64,000 nt of DNA from Nissolia schottii (GCA_003254905.1 QANU01045572.1:63741-127740); one strand, 5' to 3'. Shown: positions 43,995 to 56,917, counted from the first letter of the stretch. A program made the numbers and translations. The notes: generated by a model from the letters alone, not told the origin.

Positions 43995-44195
43995 CTCGGT
44001 AACCTTGCCCCATGCGTTCCCTTCGAGCATGGTAACATGGTCGAGACATAGCGACGCTTTAACCACATAGGTATGTATGCAAGGTGATCGTGTCCCATGC
44101 GTTCCCTTCGAGCCTGGTGACGTGATTGAGCCCCATGTGTTCCCTTCGAGCATGGTGACGTACACAAGGCCTGTGTTCCCTTCGAGCCTGCTCTT
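43995..44195 (-). repeat. Tandem array in copy D (GTTCCCTTCGAGC)
   Basis: Four units containing CATGCGTTCCCTTCGAGC followed by CATGGTGACGTG-like sequence, about 40-80 bp apart. Reading frames through it are repeat artefacts. Confidence 0.7.
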
Positions 44196-44539
44196 GTGCA
44201 CTATGCATGAACTTAACATTTTAATTAACCAGTATCATATGCTTGCATTGGCCACCTTCCTTTGGGCTAAGCCATGTAGGCACGAGGTCCTTATTCATTC
44301 GTAACCATCATCATTATCATCATATGCACTTTTATCTTTCTGTACTATTCTGGTTCTTATGTTCATTATCATCTTCATTCATTAGCCTTGGTCATAGCAT
44401 AGCCTCTAGTGATCTATCCTCATAATGCATGCAAGACTCAATACTCATGTTCTTGTTCTTGGCACCCTTAGGTGGCTTACAGTAATCCAGATAAACATAT
44501 CACATATACTTCTACTGCTAGGTGCTTGTTGGAATATAT

Positions 44540-45390
44540 GTGGACCTCGAAACTCCTTTTCGGAAACCACCCAGCAACTTCAGGGAACCTCCGTGGAACC
44601 CACTAAGCAACACTCCATGGGATCTCTCAACATTCCAAGGGATCTCTGCAGAACCCACTTGGCACCGTTGTTGGCTCCCAGTCAGAAACTTCAGGGACCC
44701 GCTCAGCTGCTCTAGGATACCTCTGCAGAACTCACGCGGTCACCACTATTGGGACTCACTCGGTCTACTCTCCAGGGAGCTGCTCATCACTCCGGGGAAC
44801 CTCCACGGAACCCACTCAGTACCACTCCTGGTGCCCACTCAACATTCTTCACATAACCCTCTCAGCTCTCCAGGGATCCTCCTCGGAACCCACTCAATGC
44901 CATTTCTGGTGCCCACTCAACACTCTTCACATAACCCTCTCACCTCTCCAGGGATCCTCCGCCGAACCGAGTGGGCACCAGAAACTTAGGGAACCACTCG
45001 GCAATGCCAGGGTTCCTCCGCGGAACCCTCTCAGTACCACTCCTGGTATCCACTCAGGCACTTCGGAAACCATTCAACACTCCGGGGGTAACCTACGCGG
45101 AACCCTCTCAGGACCACTCCCCAGGGCCCGCTCAGCGCTCCTCTCAGTAACTCCAGGGATCCTCCGCGGACCCACTCAGCACCATCCCAGGCGCTGCTCA
45201 ACAACTCCCTAGACTTTTCTCAGTCCCTCTCCACGAAACTACTCAGCACTATCCCAGGAGCTACTCAACAACCCTAGAATCCTCTTAGTTACTCTCCACA
45301 GAACTACTCAGCACCATCCCTGGCACTGCTCAACAACCCTAGACTCCTCTCAGTCACTCTCCGCGAAGCACTCGGCGCTTACCTCTTTGC
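44540..45390 (-). repeat. Large GC-rich degenerate repeat in copy D
   Basis: About 850 bp made of variants of CTCCGCGGAACCC, ACTCAGCACC and CCAGGGATCC at roughly 30-60 bp spacing. Absent from copies A, B and C. The 155-codon frame here is only the repeat. Confidence 0.65.
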
Positions 45391-47000
45391 TTAGCTTCTC
45401 TCATTCACTTATATTCATCCCAAGTTCAAACACCACATATTCCAACAGTAACCGAGCAACAACATGAGCATCCAAGAATCATAAACAACGTGAATATAAC
45501 CAACATGCAACATAATATTTATCCTCATAGCATTTCTAATTTTTCTTACTCAAAATACACACATAAACATACAAATAAACATCCCACAGACAGGGGTGAT
45601 CAGACTACCCACCTCTCAAGAAGGTTGGTGAGGGGAGTTTGAAGTGAAGCTCCACAAGCCTTGATGTTCTCCAAAGCTTTAGGTCACCTTCCTCCAAGAT
45701 GAGAACCTTACACTATGAGGAGGATGATGAGTTGTTCCTCTTGGTGGTGGCTGTACAAAAATGGAATTAAGATGAGGAGACTTTGGGGGGCTGTGTTACG
45801 GGTCTTGGGAGGTGAAAGAGGATGGGAAGGGTGCTTGATTGCTTGGAGACAAAGTGGTGGTCTAGCTTGAGGTGTGTTTATGGAGGATGTGAGAATGAGG
45901 TTTCTGCTTAGAGTTTTGAGGAGAAGTCTCGGTTTTGAGGGGCTGAATGTGAGGGGACTTAATTGAATTTTAAGATTTAGAAAAAGGTGATGAATAGTGG
46001 GAGGTATGGGCATAGGTATGGCTTATGATGTGATTTGGTTAAGTGTGTAAGACAAGTAATGGTGATGGGAATTTGGAAGCATGATTTTGGGGATTATTTT
46101 TGGACAAAAATCTCCTCTCCAAGCCGTGCAGCCCTCTCCATCAGCTGCTGAAATTTCATTTTCTCTCAGCTCCGATTCGCTCGTGTTTTATACTCGCAAT
46201 ATCAGTGCGTCGCGCACGGTTGTTCAAAAAATATTCCGTTTATAGCATCGTGATTCCCTAATTCCCCTCTACCTAAGGGTATTAATATTTAAAGATGTTT
46301 GTGAATTTTTCTCCGGAAGAGTATTTTCACAGACACTTTTTTTTGTACGTTAGAAAATTTCATCGGTGAACAACGGCTGTGCGGTCGTTCGCCGAAATTC
46401 CTACCGCGACACGTCTTATTTCCTAGGGATATTCTACCTAACAATTTCCCATCTTAATTCTCTAATTATGATTAGAAAATTAATTTAATAATTATGCTTA
46501 TGATTATTTTTCTAAGGATAAATCGGGATGTTACAGCCTTGTCCCATCACTGAGCGGCGTCATCATTTCACACGGAGTAATAAATGCTCTGGCAGCTTTT
46601 CAAAGCGGCGCTACCATGCCAGGCTAGCGCCAGGCTGGCTCCAGCTGACGCATTTAATGCGCCGCTTGCAAGTGGCTTGAAAGGTACATCCGCTGAGCGG
46701 CAAAGGGTACACCGCTCAGCGGTGTCTTGTCGTTAGTGCGCTGAGCGAGGCTTCTGTACCGCTGAGCGGTCCTGCTTAATTCTTCTTCTTTTAGCTCTTT
46801 TCCTAGTTTGCCCTTTTTCTCCATTCTTTATGGGATTATTCTCTATTTAATTCTGCTTGCATCCATCTTCAAAATATATTACAAACCTACAAAATATGGG
46901 GATTTAGATTAGATAACTCTTTAAAACATAAGCAAATAACTGCCATTTTAATAGGTCAAAATTGCGTAAATTTGGCACTTATCACTCCCCCTGACTTAAG

Positions 47001-48412
47001 ACCTTGTTTGTCCTCAAACAAGAGGTAGTCGAATCATTTTACAAAAGATCGATGCTTATGAACAATCGGTTAAAGTAATGAATAGAAATATTTCAGACAG
47101 TTTAAGCTTGAGACCTGTGAGATAACAGAGTGACTTTAACATAGTCATATGCATAAGTACTTGAATGCTATAAACAAATCACACTATCCAATGTCTTATT
47201 TATCAAGGAAATTATCTTTATACACACAATGGTCAGTGGACCAATTTTAGGGTGAGTGTTTTCGCTCCATATCACCATTGAATCATCACAATTTAAATTT
47301 GTTACCTGTCTCACCATTCAATACAAGAGTATGGTCATGCAAGGATCACAAAAGACTTTTAGAGGGTTGTAACTGGGCCAGGCTACAAGAAAATTTTGGT
47401 TTTTCTGGATATGCAAATGTTTCCAATTAAGAGAGCAATGAAAACCAACTTCTTGTTGTCACCTGTTTCCTTTTCTCCATTTTGCTTCTTATCCCTTTAT
47501 CCTTTTCCTCAATCCTTTTTCTTTTCATTCTTTTTGTTTTTGGATTGGGAATAAGATTTTTCTTCTTTTTCTACTTGATTCTATTCTTTTGATTTGACTT
47601 TTGTATGTTTCCACTTTTACCCATCCTTGTCTCCTCCTGACTTGGATCTTTGCACATAATCCGATTTTGAATGCTCTCTTAATTTAGAAATTAAGGGAAT
47701 TCATTGTTTTTCTTTTTAGGCTTAGGGATTATAAGCAACCAAGAAATTTCTCATGTAAGGCTCAAATGGGGCAGCAAAGGATGTTCCTAATTAAGGTAGG
47801 TTTTATTTGGGCAAGTGAGTTTAAAATTCTAAAGAACAAAATGCCTTGATCATCTCCTATTACTTTCATACAATTATCAAAATCTGAGACTCAAACAAAT
47901 TCAATTGTGTAAAAACAATGGTGATTCTCTCTATCTCACTAAGTGTTTTGGGCTCACTCCCTCACCTGGCTAGGGTTTATTTCCTTGATTTAAAAACATC
48001 TTCAAGGTTATGTTTATGCAAACAAGTAGAAATGCGTCATGACATGTTATGGTATCTATGTATGAATCACAAAGGTCTAGCATGGATATTGAAATAATTC
48101 AATTCATGATCTGTTATGTGTTCATGCATCAAACCAAGTAAAATAAACTACTACTTTGTTTTTAAACAAACAAGTCTTAAGCACATATTGAACTAACTAA
48201 GGAAATTAATTAAGTAAGGTGCTAAAAATTAAAAATGCTCCCTGTTCATGGTGAATTTCTTTGATGTAGCCTCCTTGCAATGTTTAGGCTACTTCATCTT
48301 GCTTCAATGGTTTGAGGAGATAGAGGCTCATCTTCTCAGAAGAATCATGCACTTCGTCCTCTAAAAGTGTGTCTCTCTTTTGTTGTTTTTAGGAAACTTC
48401 ATTGGTTGTTCT
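47001..48412 (-). other. Element II 3' untranslated region
   Basis: Non-coding and homologous to element I 12312-13400. It ends at the GTTCT duplication (48408-48412) of copy E. A 62-codon frame at 48380-48568 crosses the insertion boundary and is spurious. Confidence 0.65.
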
Positions 48413-48769
48413 TGTAACACCCTAGCTAACTGTTTACGCGCACGTCGTAAACAATGCTCACTAGGTTGTTATCTGCTTTGGTGGGGATTACGTAGTCCCA
48501 TGTATTCTTTTAAAAATATTGCTACCAAAATATGGACCAAATTTCAACTTTCTTTATACGTCACATAGAGTAAATTAGGAGCCTTGTCGCGTTTAGAACA
48601 TGCATTTTGAACGGAAACATAGCATGTGCAACGATAAATAAAGAGATCATTAGTACCCGCCAAGATAACAAACAATGGTCCTTCATCCATTCATAAGCAA
48701 TATATACATAGTATTATAAGTGTCAAGCGCAAACATCACATAGAAGTACAAATACACATATGTCCTCTA

Positions 48770-48901
48770 CTAGCTAATCGTCTGATCTTCAGCTGTTCTC
48801 TCGTGGAAGGGTTCTATCTCCAGTAGCTCCTCTTCTCGTCCCTCGTGTTGCCTGCCTGCTCGAACGTCTTCACTATCCGCATCGTGCTCACCTGGAACCA
48901 T
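48770..48901 (-). CDS. Diverged micro-ORF of family T, copy E (43 codons)
   Basis: Starts at the same place relative to the hairpin as in copies A-C, reading MVPGEHDADSED, then diverges and runs on to a TAG at 48770-48772. Acidic throughout. Only the M..G-acidic start is shared. Confidence 0.3.
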   Translation of the reverse strand: MVPGEHDADSEDVRAGRQHEGREEELLEIEPFHERTAEDQTIS

Positions 48902-49499
48902 AAAGGAGTGGGGGATAAGAACACTGGGTTCTCAGTGGGTTACCTTTGGTCTCACTACTTGTATTATACTCAATTATGATTCCGCCGCTCAGGGGGTCTC
49001 TAAGTGTCACAGTTATACTATCGCCCTACTGATTTTAAGATCCATACTAAGCCTGAGCAGCTTTATCTAGTTAACTAGGTGACTGGGGAACCTATTCTTC
49101 ATTACTAAGTCATGTGTTCTCTATCTTACTTCCTAAGTCACACATAAGCACATAGTTCACATAATCACATATCACATAATAAGCTTCAGTACGCGTCCAC
49201 TTATAACCGTGCCCATTTTAATTATAAGCTTCTTCGCACCTCCACTTATGTACAGTTATATCACTTAGAGCACATACTTCAAGCTCAACCCCCCCATAAC
49301 GGTGGCCTACCGCCACAGGCTTCCTTGTTGTCTCAGTATCGTGAGGACTGGGCCGCGCTAAACCTCAGTAGCTCACGATAGGAGAATCCACCCTTATGCT
49401 AGGGGTGGCGAGGGGACCCTACCCCGTCCTTATGCTAGGGACGAAGCATGCCCAGGGTTCAACTTGCCCTTCCTGCCGGCTAGTGGCACAGCTAGGAAG

Positions 49500-49610
49500 A
49501 GATTCCTTTTTCCTTTCTTTCCTTTTCCTTTTTGGGACTTAGTGACGTCATGCCCGATACCTTTCCTTTTCCTTTCCTTTCTTTTCTTTTTCCTTTCCTT
49601 TTTGTAAAAC
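49500..49610. repeat. CCTTTT-rich array in copy E
   Basis: Two pyrimidine blocks of TTTCCTTTTCC and CTTTCTTTTC units, in the region where the other copies carry their own tandem arrays. Preceded by an imperfect repeat of CTTATGCTAGGG (49393 and 49431). Confidence 0.6.
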
Positions 49611-51481
49611 CATTTTCCATGACACATAATCACATAGCATTCATCATTACAGTTCATCAAATCCAGTCCATTTCATTTACAGTCCATAAGCATTAAACAT
49701 AAAGCTTTAGTTCATCACCTTTAACATACTTTCGTAAAATTAGTAGATCCATGGATAATTGCAAGTAGTATAAAAATTATGTTTTAAGAAAGGGTTTTTG
49801 TACACATAAAAATTGATAATTTTCGAAAAGGGAGTTCTGGCCTTCGTCAGACCGCTCAGTGCACCATGACGAACTTCAGCTCCTAATTCCTGCAATATTC
49901 CATGTTCTACAAGGTTCCTAAACGTCAATCCTTAGAACATTTCTTTCATCATTTCTAACAATTTCTACTAGCCATAAACATACTTTCAAACATCCAAAAA
50001 TCATTTCCATAATCAAGTTCATATTCTCCTAACCGTCTAGTCGCAAAGCATATAGCATATCTGACACATAAAGCACATATTCACCTAACAATTCATCAAA
50101 GAGGCATTCAATAAGAACAAAGAGGCATCAAATAAGAAAACCTAGCATAATCTAACATAGAACACATCACAAATGAAACTCAAGCATCCTAGACCACATA
50201 GACAGTGGTTTTGTTAGGTTTACCCACTTTTCCCGGTTCTGACGCTTCAGCTTGCTCCTAGCTTGCTTGGACTTCTCCTTGCTCTTCTAGGCCGAAATTG
50301 CTGCAGCTTTCCTTGGGGTTTTGGTGTGATTTTCGTGGTCTAGGGTTAGGGGGTTCCTGGGGGAAGTGAACTGGGTTTAAGGCAGGTGGTGTCTGGGTCT
50401 CCGGTTTGACAGCACAGCAGTCGATCGGCAAACGGACAGAGTTCTGACAAGGCTTCTAATTTTTCATCTCATTTTCGGTTTGGGGAGGGGGTATTTATAG
50501 CCCAAGGGCTGATTGCCACTTTACCCTTTTGCCCTTGGCCCAAAATTACAAAAATGCCATTTTTAATTACTTTTCTAATTATTTAATTCATTTGGATAAT
50601 GCTAAGGTCACATCAAGTCACATCAAGGATTATTTAATGATTTTCCTTGAAAAAATCTGTCTTCCCACGTGATAATTCAGATTGGGCCCCACCTCAGTCC
50701 CGTTTCGCTCGTTTTTGATCGTTCGCAGTCCCGGTGCGTCACGCACGGTCGTCCGAAAAATATTCCGCTTGTACCGTCACGATCCTCTAATTACCCCCTT
50801 CCTAAGAATATTATTTTTAGAAGGTGTTTGTGAATTTTTCTCCGGTGGAGTATTTTTCACAGATACCTTTAATACATCGTTAAGCTCCCGCGTCCGCGGA
50901 CAACCGTTCCGCTTGCGGTTTCGCTATCTCCCAAACTTCCCAATAAGGTTGTGGGGCTAATCTAAGGTATTTGGGACTTTCTCTCGGTATAAGTTGGATT
51001 TCCAGAGACTTGAGACTCTCTGCTCAGTTCTACTGGCTAGACGGGGCTAAACGGGACTGTTCTAGTGTCTGCGGAATCGTCCGAAACTGACCCGATTTCC
51101 GTTTTTCCGACACTTTAAGTTTTTCATCCATTTCTAGGGGTCGAGAGGAATCATTTGAGTGTCAGCAGAATTTATCAAATCCCGACAGAGAAATTTCTAC
51201 TGACCTTTACAAGTTAATTCACACAATCAACTTAGCGAACAGTCTACTCGCAGTTACTTGGGGAAATTTTCGCTAAGAAAGGAGTGGGATGTTACACTCT
51301 ATACTCCTTTTATTCCCTTTAGATTCTCTTTAACTCCGTACTTATCCACCTAAGCCGCATAGTCCCGCACATCCGGTGCTTGACGGACACCTACCGCTCA
51401 CGCTTCCAACCTCTGATGGAGTTCGTTCACGAGTCTATTATGCGAAATCTTTACTAAGGAAAACTGGGATGTTACAGTTCT

Positions 51482-52129
51482 CCGGCCTGCAAAAACAATC
51501 CAAAAATTTCCTTTCTTCCAAGTAGCATTGGAGAGATCATGGTTTTATTTTGAATCCTTTTGTAGACAGAATTCACTACATTTGTGGACAGAATTTCCCG
51601 CTTAAGTGGTCAGAAGTTCCCACTATTGTACGTAGAATTTCCCACTTATTGTGGACAGAATTTCCCACAATGATTTATGGATTCAAAATAAAATAGTTTA
51701 TTGATCTTAAGGTGCTTTTTTTTTAAAGATTCTATTTCTTTAAAATTTCTTTGCATTTTTTGACCAGCTAAGAATCTTATTTCAATTAAAGCATGTGTAA
51801 CTTTTTCCATTAATTTGTAAAGGTTCAAAATCAGTTATTAGGTTTAAAATTAAAGTGCTTCAGTTAAGCTTGACTGAAAAGGATTAGCACTTTTTAAATT
51901 TCAAACCTAATTACAAGATTTAGATAACCTTTATTTCTTTTTCACCATATTTTATGAAAGTATTCTTAACACCTTAAATTAATTAACCTTTAAATTTAAT
52001 AAACTGTAAAAATAAAAACTCACAAAATATAAAAAATAAAAACTCACAAAATATTGTGTTGCCTCCTAGACAGCACTTGTTTAACGTCGTTAGCTCAACG
52101 CCTTTTTCTTTTAATTCCCTTCCTCATCA
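51482..52129 (-). other. Element II internal non-coding sequence
   Basis: AT-rich. It contains the Athila box GTTGCCTCCTAGACAGCACT (about 52059) that follows integrase in element I, here directly next to gag, marking the pol deletion. Short repeats of ACAGAATTTCCCAC(T/A) at 51560-51670. Confidence 0.6.
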
Positions 52130-53567
52130 TCATTCCTCCTCTCGCAGCAAGAGTCTTTGGGGTTCAGCTCCGGGTTGCCCGTGAATCTTTTCTATTTCAA
52201 CTCCGCCATATCGGTAGCCAATTGTCCCAGTTGTATCTCCAAATTCCTAATAGAGGCTTCATTATTCTTTTGATTGATCATTGATTGTTGCATAAACTGA
52301 TTAAATGTCTCCTCTATTTTGGAACTTGGATAAACTGGTGGTTGATTCTGATACGGGCGGGGCGGTTGGTACGGCTATTACGGGGCTTTGTTAAATGAGG
52401 GTCCAGCCTCTTGCCTCCATGAATGTTGAAAATTTTGATTCGGCCCCTTTGGAAATTGTTTTGATAGGGTGGCCTTTGATGGTTGTCAAGGAAGTGAACC
52501 TCTTCTTCCCTGAAATGACAGTTAACAGACGGGTGATCACCATTACAAATTTCACATTGAAATACCTGTTGCTTTTTTGCATCTCAGGCCTCTCTGATTT
52601 GCTTCGACAACTCATTTAAGGCCTTCTTCACCTCGTCCATTTGTTGTTAGAGTTGCTTGTGTTGGGCAAGAATTGCCCCATTTGTTCCTAGTTCAAGCAT
52701 GCCTCCTCTTCTAGGTCCTCTGTGGTACTGGCCTTGTTGATCTGTCAAGGCCATGGAATCAATAATGGAGATAGCTTATTCAGGAGTTTTGGACATTATC
52801 TGTCCACCAGATGCAGCATCAAGCATGAGTTTGTGCTGTTGTTGGAGTCCGTTCCTAAAGATATGGATTTGTGTGCGCGCATCGAACCTATGATTAGGGC
52901 ATTTTCTCAGCATGGATTTGTATCGCTCCCAGGCTTCACAAAGACTCTCTTCGGGTGCCTGCACAAATGTAGAAATTGCAGTCTTTAAATCCATAAATTT
53001 AGACTGAGAAAAGTACCTTGCACAAAACTTTTCCTCCAACTGATCCCAGTTTGACAAGATATGTTGTGGTTGATCCAGCAACCACTCCTTGGCTTTTCCA
53101 ATCAGGGTCAGGGGAAACATCCTCAAAAAGATTGATTCTTCATCGGCCTCGGACATTCCCGCAGTCCCACAGGGTTCATAAAACTTCGTTAAATGAGCAT
53201 ACAGATCCTCATGATCCAAACCTGCAAAGGAGTTAGCATATAATAATTGTACCAAACCTGGTTGCATTTGAGGTGATCTCTGTGCTCCAGAGGTTCTGCT
53301 CATTCTTATGATGTTTCTAGGGGTAAAGTTTACAAAACCCCTATTGTCACTGGCTCCTGTTGTGTTGCCAGCTCCAGTATTATCACCAGCTCCAGTGGTT
53401 TCAGCCATGGTTTCTTCTTGGTTGGTTAAAGAAGTTGATGATGAAGTTGTCTCTTGCTCTGCTCTTTGCTTGGCTAGTTGCTTTTTCTTCTTTTTACTGT
53501 TTCTCCTTGAAGTAGCTTCAATCTCAGGGTCAAACAACAATTGATCTTTTGAAGTCTTACCTCGCAA
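52130..53567 (-). pseudogene. Element II gag
   Basis: The 53567-52776 frame is homologous to element I gag: FVNFTPRNIIRMSR, AGLDHEDLYAHLTKFYE, WLLDQPQHILSNWDQLEE, EAWERYKSMLRKCPNH. It stops at 52773-52775 and continues in decayed form to about 52130, with a zinc-knuckle remnant CEICNGDHP near 52530-52560. The 53567 start is not ATG. A gag without pol fits a parasite of autonomous elements. Confidence 0.85.
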
Positions 53568-53732
53568 TTGCTAAGAAAAATTCACACTAGCCAAATAAGA
53601 TTAGAACAAAAAAGTTCACAAAATAACAAAATAGTTCATAAAATAACAAAAATAAGAACTATACAATATTTTACAAATATTCACAATTGTTTAACTAAAC
53701 AAAACTCAAGCCATGTAATTTTGACGCAACTC

Positions 53733-53750
53733 CCCCGGCAACGGCGCCAA
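53733..53750 (-). promoter_or_regulatory. Element II tRNA-Asp primer-binding site
   Basis: TGGCGCCGTTGCCGGGGG on the minus strand, 4 nt inside the 5' LTR; one difference from element I. Confidence 0.88.
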
Positions 53751-53754
53751 ATTT

Positions 53755-55373
53755 GATGAAAGCCTATTTAACCACTTTCTCCGATCTTGACACAGCTTAG
53801 GTTTTGTCACAACCAGCCAAGTTTGTAGAAAGCTTATCTGCACTTTTGTCGTTCAAATTAAATATATACCTACTTTACAACTTTCAGATCCACAAGGGAT
53901 CCAATTGCAGTATAGTCGGGTATAGTCGAATCCACAGAGAGTTGCAAAATTACCATTCTTGAGTTTAGTTAATTAAACAATAAAGTGAAGGATTTGATAA
54001 ATTGATTGATAATTAAAATATGTAAATAAACAATGTAAAAATAAATAGGTAACAAATCAGAGGTAGTTCTGAGCTTGTTGGGAATTGAATCATATCATAG
54101 TTTCATGCATCCAGTTACTTATTACATAGAACTATTATTTCATTGATTACCCGCCACTAGATCTTATCTTTTACATTGCTTTCGCATATGAAAAGATCAC
54201 AGGTTTCCTTTATTAGATTTGTTAATTTCTTACACAAACCTTAACAAAGCACGCCAGAATTATTCCAGATGTTAAAATGGCTAACTTTTAGTCCCGTTAC
54301 GGCAACAAGGTTAGATGAATGATTTAGATCCGACTCTAATGATTGTAACTTTTCGTTCACAACGTTCAAGTCTAGAATCTAGCTTAGCATAGTAATTTCA
54401 ATCTTAACTTGGTTATGACTTAATTAATATAACTTTCGTTCATACAACTAAGTCCCAAATAAAGAAGTAAAACTCTAAACAAAAGCTAGCATTAGGCATA
54501 AAATCATTCAAGCAAATCAATAAAAATAGATATATTCATATGCAATAGTTACATAGATACAAGCAAACTATAATAATGACCAAAATCCCAACAAAAAGAG
54601 GATTAGGAATCCATCTTACAAGAGTATCTTGGAGGCAAGGTTTGGACGCTTACCATGACATGTACTCACGCCGTCATGACAGCGACGTCGCCAAGCTTCC
54701 TTGATTCTCCCGGCTCCTTCACAAGCCTCCTCTTTGTTCTTAACCTAACTTAAACTAAACTACAAAGGAAGAATGAGTTTATGGGTGGAAGAAGGGTGTA
54801 TGTGGGATGGGATGAGGTCCTTTTCAAATGTGCCTCGGCCCTCCTATTTATAGGCAAAGTTTGGGGTCTATCGCTGAGCGATTTTGGTGCCACCGCTGAG
54901 CGGTTCAGGCTTTATCGCTGAGCAGCCTTGTCCCATCGCTGAGCAGCGTCATCATTTCACGCGGAGTAATAAATGCTCTGGCAGCTTTTCAGAGCGGCGC
55001 CGCCATGCTAGGCTGGAACCAGGCTGGCTCCAGCTGGCGCATTTAATGCGCCGCTTGCAAGTGGCCCAAAAGTTACATCCGCTGAGCGGCAAAGGGTACA
55101 CCGCTCAGCGGTGTCTTGTCATTAGTGCGCTGAGTGAGGCTTCTGTACCGCTGAGCGGTCCTGCTTAATTCTTCGTCTTTTAGCTCTTTTCCAAGTTTGC
55201 CCTTTTTCTCCATTCTTTATGGGATTATTCTTTATTTAATTCTGCTTGCATCTATCTTCAAAATATATTACAAACCTACAAAATATGGGGATTTAGATTA
55301 GATAATTCTTTAAAACATAAGCAAATAAGTGCCATTTTAATATGTCAAAATTGCGTAAATTTGGCACTTATCA
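53755..55373 (-). repeat. Element II 5' LTR
   Basis: 1619 bp, uninterrupted, TATA box (minus strand) at about 54843-54854, with nine or so CGCT(G/C)AGCG-type motifs at 54867-55160 upstream. Confidence 0.92.
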
Positions 55374-55378
55374 ATAAA

Positions 55379-56917
55379 ACAAAACCGTAATGCGCAGAAT
55401 GTCCATCTAGAGAACGCCCCAACTGATTATGATTTCAAATGCTTTTATGTATTAATTATTATTATAAAAATGTTTTATGCTTGTCACATATATTATGTAT
55501 TGCATCGGCATGCCATGGTTTTTCAAAGTGTCTAATGTTGTCGTGCGGACGGCTGAGACTCTCCCCATACTTCTCACCCCTCAACCTCCCCCTCGAGTTA
55601 CAAGTTATGAAGCAGCGCATCATAGCATGGAGTCTATGGTCAGTGTAGCAACGTCAGAATCCAAGAGTCAATAATTCACCTTGAGTTGATACCTATAGGA
55701 AATGTTAGTTTATTTTTATTTTGTAATCGAGTTATGTCTAGAGTGCTGTATAATGGTAGGATCCTTGGACCTTTAGCATATTTTATCATGTATATTTATG
55801 TTTAATGTGAAAGAGTTTATGTTTATTCAGAAAAAAAAAGGTTTTATTTGTTTTTAAAGTAGATGATTTTACGAAAAACATTTCAGAGGCTTCCGTAACG
55901 AGGAACTAGTCTCTTGCATGCCGGTCACCTCCTAAGTTGCAGTGTTACAATTTTGTCAGGAAAAACCTAAAATTAATAATAGGGATACCAATGATTTTGT
56001 TTTCAAAATCCATCGATAACTCCCGATGAAAAAAATCTGTTGAAAAATTTGATAGCATTCAATGTTTTTCTTGTGATGTTCAGTAGGAGGAGGATACATG
56101 TAAAAAAAATAAAATTACATGCTATTGTATTTGAATGGCAAAATCCAAACCTTTTGAGGATATAATAATAGATGACCATACCAAAAACATGAACGACAAT
56201 TGTTTAAAGTTCTTTCTGGTGTGATTATGAAATTGATAATCTTCAGCTGCGTCTTACCCCAAGGCATTTTGTCAGAATATTCGTCTCACTGACTTGTCCA
56301 GAAGGTATAAAAGATATGGAAACTTGTTGGTAGGTAATCATTTCATTATTATTTTGGATCAAATAATTAATCATGAATGCCTAAAGAAACAAATGATTTT
56401 TATTGAATGAAAAATTCAACGCTGAGATGGTTTGATATATAATATTGGATTGCGTCAGCAAAGCAAGCAACTTTGCCGGAACACTCTTATGAGATGCTAT
56501 TGCGCCATTTGGTGCACTCAAGCCATTGGTCATTGTTTATTGATTGCATGTTTCTAGTTCTGTCTTGTACCTAACATGTAATGAACGCAGAAATGCCTTC
56601 CCATCTAGCTGGAGTCTTCGAAAGGTTCATTACACATATTAGTTTGCATTGCATGCGGTAGGACTGCAACTCGAACACTAGCAAAAGAAGAAGAAGAAGA
56701 AGTAGAAACAAAAAGGCTAACTGAATGGTCACCTTTCTTCTTTTTTTTTTTTTTTACTTCTTTCTGTTTGGAGAACAATCTGATGTGTATTTGCTGACAC
56801 GAGCCGCTATGTTTCCCATTTTCCAGCATCGGTGTTGTCTTTAAGCTTATCTTTGCAGCTGGTTTTCCGTTATCAAGCAGCACCGGCGTGGTGTTTGTTT
56901 CTAATTCCATCTGGGAA
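55379..56917. other. Region upstream of the ABCB gene
   Basis: 55379-55950 continues the LTR-like remnant cut by element II, ending GCAGTGTTACA near 55948. 55957-56075 resembles an inverted CACTA end. From 56076 to 56917 the sequence is AT-rich 5' flank of the transporter, with (AGA)n at 56685-56704 and a T run at 56741-56753. No clear TATA box or start site. The 153-codon minus frame at 56605-57066 is antisense to exon 1 and not a gene. Confidence 0.5.

Larger units (their letters stand above)
42893..46535 (-). mobile_element. Family T LTR-like element, copy D
   Basis: TGTAGCACCCTAGG ... GGGATGTTACA, 3643 bp, inserted in element II's left LTR. The target duplication is unclear (CGACC against GCCTT). 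Minus-strand landmarks are the stem pair (43822-43900), a decayed hairpin (43754-43771) and an altered micro-ORF (43683-43742, MASGELDDD...). GC-rich frames on both strands at 43365-43744 include an acidic run, but none matches a family. Tandem arrays at 43995-44195 and 44540-45390. Confidence 0.75.
41742..46984 (-). repeat. Element II 3' LTR, split by family T copy D
   Basis: 41742-42892 plus 46536-46984 give about 1600 bp, matching the other LTR (1619 bp). TATA box on the minus strand at about 42808-42819 and TCGCT(G/C)AGCGA-type motifs at 42838-42892 and 46545-46770. Confidence 0.88.
48413..51476 (-). mobile_element. Family T LTR-like element, copy E
   Basis: TGTAACACCCTAGC ... GGGATGTTACA, 3064 bp, with a perfect duplication GTTCT (48408-48412 and 51477-51481). 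Stem pair about 48982-49060, hairpin TAAGAACACTGGGTTCTCA as seen on the plus strand (48916-48934), and a micro-ORF at 48770-48901 extended to 43 codons. A second family-type terminus GGGATGTTACA occurs at 51288-51298, so the last ~180 bp look duplicated. CT-rich arrays at 49500-49610. Confidence 0.82.
41742..55373 (-). mobile_element. Athila-like element II, gag-only and nested
   Basis: TGATGAAAGCC ... CACTTATCA with a perfect duplication ATAAA (41737-41741 and 55374-55378). LTRs at 41742-46984 (split by copy D) and 53755-55373; tRNA-Asp primer site 53733-53750; polypurine tract 46985-47000. The internal domain, after removing copy E, is about 3.7 kb and contains gag joined to the 3' untranslated region, with protease, reverse transcriptase, RNase H and integrase all missing. 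It is therefore a non-autonomous derivative that would need enzymes from an element such as I. Confidence 0.9.
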
